From Nostoc sp. XA010 (lineage in GTDB: Bacteria > Cyanobacteriota > Cyanobacteriia > Cyanobacteriales > Nostocaceae): a stretch of DNA of 64,000 nucleotides. Each line of letters opens with the position of its first letter. Position 1 is the first letter of the stretch. The position numbers were made by a program, and so were the translations under genes. This document shows, one piece after another, positions 9,251-16,462 of the stretch. Under the pieces are notes generated by a model, which ran no database searches, was not told the origin of the DNA, and worked only from the letters and a program-made list of their open reading frames with translations. Where the stretch lies: the NCBI RefSeq assembly GCF_020829625.1, contig NZ_JAIVFX010000008.1, positions 62,001-126,000 on the forward strand, in the 5' to 3' direction.

Positions 9251-9829
9251 ATGACAGCTATCACCGTCAACTTGAACCCCATCATTCAACTCACCGACAA
9301 CCAATTTTATCAACTCTGTCGGGAAAACCCAGAAGTCAAATTTGAACGGAATGCAGAGGGAAAACTACTAATAATGCCACCTACAGGCGGAGAAACAGGA
9401 AATCGTAATTTTGAAATTGCGGCAGATTTTGTGATTTGGAATCGCCAAACTAAACTAGGAGTTGGCTTCGATTCTTCCACCTGCTTTAAACTTCCCAATG
9501 GTGCAAACCGTTCTCCTGATGTAGCTTGGATAAGAAAAGAGAGATGGAATGCACTCACACCCGAAGAACAAGAAAAGTTTCCGCCGATCGCACCAGATTT
9601 TGTTTTAGAGTTAATGTCACCAAGCGATAGTTTGCGAGAAACGCAAGCGAAAATGCAGGAATATATCGATAACGGAGTTAAATTAGGCTGGTTAATTAAT
9701 CCGAAAATGTGTCAGGTAGAAATCTATCGTATTGGTAAACCAATCGAAATACTAGCATCTCCACAACAATTATCAGGAGAAGATATCTTACCAGGATTTA
9801 TTTTAAATTTACAAATAATCTGGGGATAA
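9251..9829 (+). CDS. Uma2 family (DUF820) endonuclease-like protein
   Basis: A 192-residue PD-(D/E)XK-fold protein of the Uma2 family, which is heavily expanded in cyanobacteria. Typical motifs are KLLIMPPTGGETGNRN, SPDVAWI, APDFVLELMSPSD and KMQEYIDNGVKLGWLI. The catalytic-type residues (D in SPDVA, E-x-x in LELMS, K in AKMQEY) are intact, so it looks functional. The cellular target is unknown. It stands alone, divergent from the glycosyltransferase. Confidence 0.85.
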   Translation: MTAITVNLNPIIQLTDNQFYQLCRENPEVKFERNAEGKLLIMPPTGGETGNRNFEIAADFVIWNRQTKLGVGFDSSTCFKLPNGANRSPDVAWIRKERWNALTPEEQEKFPPIAPDFVLELMSPSDSLRETQAKMQEYIDNGVKLGWLINPKMCQVEIYRIGKPIEILASPQQLSGEDILPGFILNLQIIWG

Positions 9830-9842
9830 ATATTTGCATTTG

Positions 9843-9872
9843 CGATGCCTGCGGCGGGCTGCGCCTACGCAA
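9843..9872. repeat. Dispersed GC-rich repeat
   Basis: The sequence gatgcctgcggcgggctgcg followed by cctacgc is a GC-rich dispersed element common in Nostoc-type genomes. A shortened reverse-complement piece, gggcgtaggcgcagccc, lies at 51560-51576. Confidence 0.6.
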
Positions 9873-9893
9873 CGCAACAAGTTGCTGTAATAC

Positions 9894-10460
9894 TTATGGA
9901 AACCACCAGCTATTTGTATTGCTGTAAAACTGAAACCGTCCAAAGCCGAGAAATTGTCCGTGGGATTTCTCACCTACTGGGAAAGCTGTGACACCCAATA
10001 AGTAGACACCAGAAAAGCTGGGATTACTCACAGGGCGGAGGGCGATTGTAACTGTCTGTCCCGGAGTCACAGGTGGATCAAAGTTCACAGTAACAGTTCG
10101 TGTCTTGCGTTCTGCTGTGACTGAGCCTAGTGTTAGCCGAGATTCTTTGGCATCGCGAGTTCCGACAAATGCGCGGGTATCCTTAAGCTTGTAGTCGATG
10201 TTTTCTGCTCCCTCCTTCTGTGCGATCGTTACCTTCTGGAGCGATTCTCCAGCATTCTCCGGCACGTTAATAGTAAAATAATAAGTTCCGCCCCAAACAT
10301 TCACATCTTTGTAAGTAGTTGTCGCTTTAACAAGTTTCGGCGGTTCGACAAAGTAGACTGTACCATCTCTAAGCTGAACCGCTTGAGTCACCGGAACAGC
10401 AACTCCTCCGATGCCTATTGCTAACGAGAGTGTTATCCCAAACAAAGTTGTAACGCGCAT
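9894..10460 (-). CDS. DUF2808 secreted protein
   Basis: A 188-residue protein with an N-terminal Sec signal (MRVTTLFGITLSLAIGIGGV, cleavage probably after an alanine-valine stretch near residue 27). It contains the DUF2808 pattern: a beta-rich domain with YYFTINVPENAGE, KVTIAQKEG and TVNFDPPVTPGQTVTIAL. The C-terminus ends in GRFQFYSNTNSWWFP. The family is confined mostly to cyanobacteria and its function is unknown; an exported location is likely. It is followed closely upstream by the DoxX-like gene on the same strand (23-bp gap). Confidence 0.8.
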   Translation of the reverse strand: MRVTTLFGITLSLAIGIGGVAVPVTQAVQLRDGTVYFVEPPKLVKATTTYKDVNVWGGTYYFTINVPENAGESLQKVTIAQKEGAENIDYKLKDTRAFVGTRDAKESRLTLGSVTAERKTRTVTVNFDPPVTPGQTVTIALRPVSNPSFSGVYLLGVTAFPVGEKSHGQFLGFGRFQFYSNTNSWWFP

Positions 10461-10483
10461 AATTCAGATATAAAAAAACGCAC

Positions 10484-10921
10484 TTATTTCAATTTTAGTT
10501 CTTTGGGAATGAGCGACTTGGGAATAATAGAAGCTTGTTTTTCCCCATCATAAGATTTCGTGTACCACCAAGCCCAAGCAATTAAAACTGCTTGAAAGGG
10601 GAGTCTGAATACGTGTACCCAAGGTGAATTTGGTATATGTTCAATCTTAATAAGATTAGCCGCCATATAAATATTGGCAGGGTAAACAGCAATAAAAAGA
10701 GCAAGAAGTCCCCAAGCAGCAGCTTGACTTACAGGCGGGACTAATAAACCGATACCACCCAAAATTTCATAAAAACCACTCAGATAAACTAATCCTAAAG
10801 GGTAAGGTAGTTGCGGCGGCACAATTTTGACATATTCTCCTGGAACAAGAAAATGTGTCACTCCAACCACAATGATGCATATAGCAAGGATGACTCGTAA
10901 TATTTCCTTATACTTGTTCAT
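10484..10921 (-). CDS. DoxX-like small membrane protein
   Basis: A 145-residue protein with four predicted membrane spans (about residues 8-25, 40-62, 68-88 and 105-122). The family-like motifs are GVTHFLVPGEYVKIVPP, YLSGFYEILGGIGLL and PANIYMA. DoxX-like proteins have been linked to redox or quinone functions, but no specific role can be read here. It lies 23 bp upstream of the DUF2808 gene and probably shares its transcript. Confidence 0.75.
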   Translation of the reverse strand: MNKYKEILRVILAICIIVVGVTHFLVPGEYVKIVPPQLPYPLGLVYLSGFYEILGGIGLLVPPVSQAAAWGLLALFIAVYPANIYMAANLIKIEHIPNSPWVHVFRLPFQAVLIAWAWWYTKSYDGEKQASIIPKSLIPKELKLK

Positions 10922-11159
10922 GGGTTTTGCCTGATTATATACTTGCCCCTATTACTTCATTTTGATTGACAGATGTTAATCTGCCTTGAGTCAATAGGGA
11001 TAAAAATCGACAAAATTTTTCAAAATCCCACTTAATTAAGAGATTCATCTAATTGCCCATCACATCTTTGAGTATTACTTCCGTGCTTTTACTGAAGTTT
11101 TTTCTTGGCTAGTAGCTAACACTGGTACAGTATCAAAGGGAGTAAGAAAGCAACTACTT

Positions 11160-11609
11160 ATGTTTTATCGTTTAGCCTTGATTTCTAGCTTTGTGCTGGT
11201 AAATTACTACTGTCTTACTACGTCTGCATTGGCAGAAGTAACTTTTAAAAATGTTCTTCCTGGTACTTTAGAGCCAACGGGGACAGAAATGAAAGTGCTG
11301 CAATCTTTAACCCCAGTAACTCTTATTGTCAACGTACCAGAAAATAGGAATGCTCAAATTACTATTTTGCCTCCTACCAGTGCATCTAGCCCTTCAGAAG
11401 ATCCAAACGGTACAACACGGGTTGGGTTTTTAAAGTTTGGTTCTACTAACTTAAGAAGCGATAATAGTGACAACACTAAGAACATTGCAAATCTACCTAC
11501 AGGCAATACGGTTTTAGAAGTAGGAATGCGTGTACAACGTCCCGTAGCTTTCTCCCCAGGAACTTACAATTACAGTCTTAATCTCAGTGTCACTATTACG
11601 CCGCCTTAA
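11160..11609 (+). CDS. Secreted candidate pilus subunit (unknown family)
   Basis: A 149-residue protein with a signal peptide ending ALAE. The mature part is beta-rich and has no cysteine. Its C-terminus, FSPGTYNYSLNLSVTI, closely parallels the C-terminus of the subunit encoded at 12685 (VPAGTYSYTVTLTATNL). That PGTY plus alternating hydrophobic strand is also the pattern at the end of spore-coat-U/archaic pilus subunits. Convergent with the chaperone gene, it may be a minor subunit of the same system. This role is inferred; no database family was recognised with certainty. Confidence 0.6.
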   Translation: MFYRLALISSFVLVNYYCLTTSALAEVTFKNVLPGTLEPTGTEMKVLQSLTPVTLIVNVPENRNAQITILPPTSASSPSEDPNGTTRVGFLKFGSTNLRSDNSDNTKNIANLPTGNTVLEVGMRVQRPVAFSPGTYNYSLNLSVTITPP

Positions 11610-11654
11610 CTTTTTTGAATCAATTAAATATACAATCAAAATAAATTAAAAATA

Positions 11655-11685
11655 AAAACCCGCCTCATTTATGAAGCCGGGTTTT
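11655..11685. terminator. Bidirectional terminator hairpin
   Basis: AAAACCCG (11655-11662) pairs with CGGGTTTT (11678-11685), with further pairing inside. An A-rich left flank and T-rich right arm let it work on both strands. It sits between the convergent subunit-like gene and the chaperone gene. Confidence 0.75.
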
Positions 11686-11705
11686 ACCCAATTTATTAAT
11701 AGTTT

Positions 11706-12536
11706 TTATTTTTTTGGTACTGTCAAATTTACACTAAAGGGAATTTTATTTTTATTGTTCTCACCCCATCCCAACTCACCGGAAAGCTTATATTCTCCTG
11801 GGGATAACTTGAGCTTAGGCTGATTTTTATTTAAAGAATCAACTGACAAATAACGTTCACCTTCTGCAATCACAGTTGTATTATTTATTGCGCCTGTTTT
11901 AATTACCTGACTTCCTTGTTTGATTGTCCAATTACCACCAACAATTGCCGATGCTTTACCTTTATTTTGAACTAATAATTGAATCTGACCTTGAGGATTT
12001 AATCTGGCACTATTAGGAATGAGATTGGGTGAAATATCCCCTTTACGCACATACACAGCTACACCAATCCGAGGAATAATAGTCGTTTGGAATTTGACAT
12101 TATTATTGGTCGCATCGGTTTGTGTTACTGTCGAAGTCTGTAAGTTCTCTGTAAAAATCATGGTGCGATATTCCCCATCTGGTAAGCTGGGGGGAAACCT
12201 CACAATAAATCTGATTCTACGTTTAGCTGTGCCAGGAACTTCTAATTCTCTAGGAGAAAATTGTATATACCGACTCAGGTCATTGGGGCTAGAAGTTAAA
12301 GTTTGAAAGCCATTTTCATGGTCATAGGTAAAAGGAGAAGTATAAACGCGGGCGCGGAATGTATTTCGTTCTTGGTTGTATACAGTGATATAACCTTGTG
12401 TTTGTCCACGTTTAGCCTGAGTTTCAATAACCATAGGAGAAATAGCAATGTCTGCTAGTGCAGTACTTCCCCAAAGTAAAGCGCTAGATAACAAAACGCT
12501 ACTTAAATGCAGTGGAATTTTAAAAATTAATTTCAT
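11706..12536 (-). CDS. PapD-like periplasmic pilus chaperone
   Basis: About 276 residues with a signal peptide ending in TALAD. The first Ig-like domain begins IAISPMVIETQAKRGQ, carries ITVYNQERNTFRARVY, and has the strand region FIVRFPPSLPDGEYRTMIF typical of chaperone-usher chaperones. A second beta domain follows (VAVYVRKGDISP, then LLVQNKGKASA). Such chaperones fold pilus subunits in the periplasm and hand them to an outer-membrane usher. ATG 12536 is preferred over a TTG three codons earlier. It lies downstream of the subunit gene on the same strand, across a hairpin. Confidence 0.75.
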   Translation of the reverse strand: MKLIFKIPLHLSSVLLSSALLWGSTALADIAISPMVIETQAKRGQTQGYITVYNQERNTFRARVYTSPFTYDHENGFQTLTSSPNDLSRYIQFSPRELEVPGTAKRRIRFIVRFPPSLPDGEYRTMIFTENLQTSTVTQTDATNNNVKFQTTIIPRIGVAVYVRKGDISPNLIPNSARLNPQGQIQLLVQNKGKASAIVGGNWTIKQGSQVIKTGAINNTTVIAEGERYLSVDSLNKNQPKLKLSPGEYKLSGELGWGENNKNKIPFSVNLTVPKK

Positions 12537-12635
12537 ATTTATCAAGATTTCTGGCTAAAAACAACAAGTAAGTTGTTAGCTTTTGCTTGAGTTTAATCAA
12601 AATGAATTACTCAAAAGGTTTCAATATTATTTATT

Positions 12636-12675
12636 AATAATAAACCTGATTTATTGTCAAATTAGGTTTATTATT
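12636..12675. terminator. 12-bp hairpin between subunit and chaperone genes
   Basis: AATAATAAACCT (12636-12647) pairs perfectly with AGGTTTATTATT (12664-12675). On the minus strand it lies just after the subunit stop and before the chaperone start, without a strong U-run, so partial termination or mRNA protection is more likely than full termination. On the plus strand it is followed by ATTTTTAA. Confidence 0.6.
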
Positions 12676-12684
12676 ATTTTTAAG

Positions 12685-13227
12685 TTACAGATTAGTAGCA
12701 GTCAAGGTGACTGTATAAGAGTAAGTGCCAGCAGGAACAGGCACGCCACCAGTATTATCACCAGCAATCATACCTATTGTAAGAGCTACGTCAGTAGCAG
12801 CGGGGATATCTAAAGGAGCATTAGATTGACCCCACAAACCACTATCAAATGGATCACCTGAACTAGTACTGGTGTAATTAGTACCATCGGAGACAATTGA
12901 TTGTTTTATGGGGGCGTTAAAACCAGCAGGTGCAGCAGTTTGAAGTGGTACTCCAGTGCTAAGTGAACTGGCCGAAGTACATTTAAGAGTCGCTGTACCG
13001 GGTTTACCTGTAGTGGAACCAATAATGCCAGCAGCACCTTCAACCCACGAATCTCCTGGGCTTCCTTGCGCTAAAACACCATCTTGTACATTAGAAAATG
13101 TACAAGTTGCCGGAACAGTACCGCTGAATAGTATGTCCTGCGTTTTTGTTTCTGCACTTGCTGTAGATGCAAAAGTTAGAGCACTCAAAAGACTTAAACC
13201 AGTGGCTAAAGCAATACGACGTATCAT
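12685..13227 (-). CDS. Fimbrial/spore-coat-U-like major subunit
   Basis: A 180-residue secreted protein with a clear signal peptide (cleaved near ASAE, residue 26). The mature part starts KTQDILFSGTVPATCTFSNV, with one cysteine there and one in GTATLKCTS, the usual disulfide layout of chaperone-usher subunits. The C-terminus is VPAGTYSYTVTLTATNL, an alternating hydrophobic strand suited to chaperone and donor-strand pairing. It lies just upstream of the chaperone gene on the same strand and opposite the usher, so a structural pilin role is likely. I did not recognise a precise family. Confidence 0.7.
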   Translation of the reverse strand: MIRRIALATGLSLLSALTFASTASAETKTQDILFSGTVPATCTFSNVQDGVLAQGSPGDSWVEGAAGIIGSTTGKPGTATLKCTSASSLSTGVPLQTAAPAGFNAPIKQSIVSDGTNYTSTSSGDPFDSGLWGQSNAPLDIPAATDVALTIGMIAGDNTGGVPVPAGTYSYTVTLTATNL

Positions 13228-13787
13228 ATTTGGTTATTCTTGTATTTTGGATTTTGTTAAATTGTTGGCAATTGTTGCTGTTATACAACCAAACATCTAA
13301 GAATTTTTAAATTGCTTAAACTTGAAGAGAAACAACTGGCAATAGCTAAATTTTAGTTAGCAGAATCGCTATCTATACAAATAATTTATCTTAATGGTAA
13401 ATAAAAAAGTTGAGTATAATTACCAGAAAAAATATTAATTCAATTGATATCTTGTTAATTATACTGAGGTTTATATTTTGTAAGTAGGTTATATGTAATT
13501 ATAATAAATTTTCAATAGCGATTTTTGTGTTTTTATGCTTACAAATAGTTAACTACATTTAGAGTAAATTTTCTGCCATTAGTTCTCACTCAGTTAGTTT
13601 TTTGAGACCAATGGTTAATCGGATTAATTTTGATTGGTCTTCATCAGATAGGCACTGTCTTAACCTTTCATAATCAATACGGTTAACACTAATTATTGTA
13701 GTCAAAATACAACATTCATTGAATTGTTTCAACTACTAAATTGCATTTACAAAGCAATTTAGTAGTTGAATTATACTCTTATAAAAA
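13228..13787. other. Divergent intergenic region of the pilus locus
   Basis: 560 bp of AT-rich DNA separate the subunit gene (leftward) from the usher gene (rightward). It must hold promoters for both directions. The only strong structure is the 17-bp hairpin at 13728-13770. No gene or repeat remnant was seen. Confidence 0.6.
13728..13770. promoter_or_regulatory. Perfect 17-bp inverted repeat before the usher gene
   Basis: TTCAACTACTAAATTGC (13728-13744) and its exact complement GCAATTTAGTAGTTGAA (13754-13770) are separated by 9 nt. It ends 17 bp before the usher ATG. It could be an operator, a 5' untranslated hairpin controlling usher translation, or a terminator of upstream transcription. 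No T-run follows, so the last is less likely. Confidence 0.7.
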
Positions 13788-16457
13788 ATGCAGACACAAA
13801 AGATTTGGCTATTAATACTGTTTTCTACTGTTGTATCGATAATACCTTTAAAGGTAGTTAGTCAATCTCCAGTTCCTCTATCTTCTCAAGTACAACCTTC
13901 ACCATTACAGAGTGAGAGCATTGTTAAAGATTCATCTCCAAACGATTCTGATGCGGCTGTAACTTTAGCAGCAGCTAGATTTAAGGTATTTACTGTGGGA
14001 TTGAATATAGGTAGTCGTAATATCAACCCTGGTCTACTGGTGCGTGGAGAAGAAGATGGAACAAAAGCGATTGATTTTGAAAATTGGCTGATTCCCTATG
14101 ACGCTGTAATTGAAGCATTGAAGCTGAACGTAACTACTTTAAATGATGGTCGATTAGAAATCCGTTCTTCTGGAATTGTGACGCGTATAAACCCGAAAGA
14201 CTTGCGTAACGATCCAGAATTGGGGTTAGTATTTTCCATCCAAGATTTACAAAAGCTGTTTGGCGTGAAATCACAATTTGATATTAATGAGTACGCCATT
14301 GTTTTAGATATCCCGTGGTTGAATCTAGATAACTCCAATAACTTTGATGATAGCGACATACCAGTTATATTGGAAGGCTTACCACTCCTCAAACCAGGCA
14401 AATTCAATATTGCAGCTCTTGAACAGAGGGTGAATGTTACAGGTAATGGAAGCTTTTCACCAAGTTACACTGGTGATTTTCAGGCTGTAGGTACAGCTTT
14501 TGATGGTTCTTGGTTTATCCGCTCAACTCAACCAAATTTACAAAATATCCGAACATGGAATATAGCTGAAGCCCAATTTTTGCGACAAACTGATCAAACA
14601 GATTATTTTGTTGGTTCTCAACCGACTTTTTGGCAAAGTCAGGGAACGGGAGATTATTGGGGATTTACCTTAATTGAACGCCAGGGGTTTACACCACCAG
14701 AATACTTCTATGCAGGTGCTTCAGATCCTCGCCAACGCTTGCAAGCGGCCTCCATTAGCAGGACAATTTCAGGAGAAGCCGAACCAGGAACTTTAGTGAG
14801 ATTAGTCCAAGGCTTTGGCAATAAAGTTATTGCCGAAGTATTGATAGATTCTTCTAGAATTTATCGCTTTGAAAACATCAAGAATAAGAACGGAATTTAT
14901 GGTAGTAACTACCGGGTTTTTCTATATCCCCAAGGAAGGCTAACTGCACCACCAGAAATTCGAGAAGCAACATCTTCCACAGTAGCAGGACAAATCCCCG
15001 CAGGTACTTCAGCCTGGGTTATTTCTGGGGGATTGCGCCGAAATTTAACTAATCAAAGTCTTGTAGGGAATTTTTCTGATTTTGGCGGGGGAATTTATAG
15101 ACGTTGGGGTTTATCACAAAATCTGACAGTTGGTTTCGGTGGAGTGTATGATGAATCTTTAAAAGGGTTAGCAGAGTTATTTTGGCGACCTAATAATTTT
15201 CCTTTGCAAGTAGCCGTTTCTGCCTTGGCAGGTAATGAATTAAATCTAAATACAGATATCCGTTACAATCCATCTCCTAACCTCAGTGCTTCATTTATTA
15301 GCGATAAGTTTTCTAGTCGTTTTTATGCCGATTGGCGTGTTTTGCCAAATTTTAGCTTATTTACTACTGTTGACAGCCGTAGTGCTACTTCTGGCGGCAT
15401 CCAGTTTAATTATAGTCAAGGAAATTTTTATACTTTTGGCCGCGCTAGTTTAGATACAGAAAATAATTTCCGTTGGTTTTTGTTACAAGGTCTTGGTAGA
15501 ATCGCATTGAATCTGCAAGGTAATGAAATTGGTGCTTTATCAGAATTAACCTATAACCTTTCTGAGAATAGTACTTATAGTTATGGTCATGCCTTACTGC
15601 TTAATTATGAAACCCGTAGTCAAAATAGTAATGACAATTTGCTGACTTTAGGATGGAAGTACCGTTCTAAAGAAAGAGCCAGTGATGGTAATTATCTCTG
15701 GGAAGCTGAACTCGGTTATGGAATTGGTTCTCAGGGTAATGGCATACTTGCCTCGTTAGGAACAACAGTGTTACCCGGTATGATGCTACGGGGACGCTAC
15801 CAAGCTGTATCTCTAACTTCCGATGAAAGTTCTTTTAGTTTAGAACTTGTCTCTAGCCTTGGTTTACAAAGAGGTTTGAGTGCCGGAGATAGGCATTCTC
15901 AATACTTCCGTACTCAAGGCGGTTTAATGATACAGCCATTTTTGGATAAAAATCAAAATGGTAAACTCGATCGGGGGGAAAGCATTTACACAGAGAATTC
16001 TGATTTGTTGCTGTTAGTAAATAACCAACCCATTAAGAGATTACAACCAAGTATTCAAAGCGATCGGATCAATATACGTCTCTACCCGGGAACTTATCGC
16101 TTAGATATCGATCCGGCAGGGTTTCCTGTTGATTGGCAAGCATCAACTGATGCCATTGCTGTAAATGTAGTTGCTGGTAGTTACACCAGTGTAATGATAC
16201 CTTTGATTCGCTCCTATACTCTTTCAGGGGTTGTTACAGATGCCCAAGGTAATGCCATTGCTGGAGTCAGGGTAGAAGCTATACAACTAAGTACAGGGAA
16301 ACGTCGTTTTTCCGTTACTAACAGTGCAGGAGTTTATTATCTGGAAGGGTTGCAACAGGGTGAGAATGAATTGCAAATCAACGGTAAATCAATAGGTAGT
16401 ATAAAACTAGAAGAATCCTCAGAACCTTTGCAAGAGATAAATATCAAGCAACCCTAA
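13788..16457 (+). CDS. Usher-like outer-membrane pilus assembly protein
   Basis: 889 residues with an N-terminal hydrophobic signal (MQTQKIWLLILFSTVVSII). Residues about 60-190 form an N-terminal domain with paired alternating motifs (FKVFTVGLNIG, LIPYDAVIEALKL, VFSIQDLQKLFGV). The long middle part (about 210-690) is rich in alternating aromatic beta strands, with LVRLVQGFGNKVI and RVFLYPQGRLTAPPE, consistent with a usher barrel and plug. The C-terminus has FLDKNQNGKLDRGE and a carboxypeptidase-regulatory-like domain (LSGVVTDAQGNAIAGVRVEA). Neighbouring chaperone and subunit genes support an usher role. It is divergent from FimD, so the call rests partly on context. Confidence 0.7.
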   Translation: MQTQKIWLLILFSTVVSIIPLKVVSQSPVPLSSQVQPSPLQSESIVKDSSPNDSDAAVTLAAARFKVFTVGLNIGSRNINPGLLVRGEEDGTKAIDFENWLIPYDAVIEALKLNVTTLNDGRLEIRSSGIVTRINPKDLRNDPELGLVFSIQDLQKLFGVKSQFDINEYAIVLDIPWLNLDNSNNFDDSDIPVILEGLPLLKPGKFNIAALEQRVNVTGNGSFSPSYTGDFQAVGTAFDGSWFIRSTQPNLQNIRTWNIAEAQFLRQTDQTDYFVGSQPTFWQSQGTGDYWGFTLIERQGFTPPEYFYAGASDPRQRLQAASISRTISGEAEPGTLVRLVQGFGNKVIAEVLIDSSRIYRFENIKNKNGIYGSNYRVFLYPQGRLTAPPEIREATSSTVAGQIPAGTSAWVISGGLRRNLTNQSLVGNFSDFGGGIYRRWGLSQNLTVGFGGVYDESLKGLAELFWRPNNFPLQVAVSALAGNELNLNTDIRYNPSPNLSASFISDKFSSRFYADWRVLPNFSLFTTVDSRSATSGGIQFNYSQGNFYTFGRASLDTENNFRWFLLQGLGRIALNLQGNEIGALSELTYNLSENSTYSYGHALLLNYETRSQNSNDNLLTLGWKYRSKERASDGNYLWEAELGYGIGSQGNGILASLGTTVLPGMMLRGRYQAVSLTSDESSFSLELVSSLGLQRGLSAGDRHSQYFRTQGGLMIQPFLDKNQNGKLDRGESIYTENSDLLLLVNNQPIKRLQPSIQSDRINIRLYPGTYRLDIDPAGFPVDWQASTDAIAVNVVAGSYTSVMIPLIRSYTLSGVVTDAQGNAIAGVRVEAIQLSTGKRRFSVTNSAGVYYLEGLQQGENELQINGKSIGSIKLEESSEPLQEINIKQP

Positions 16458-16462
16458 AAAAC

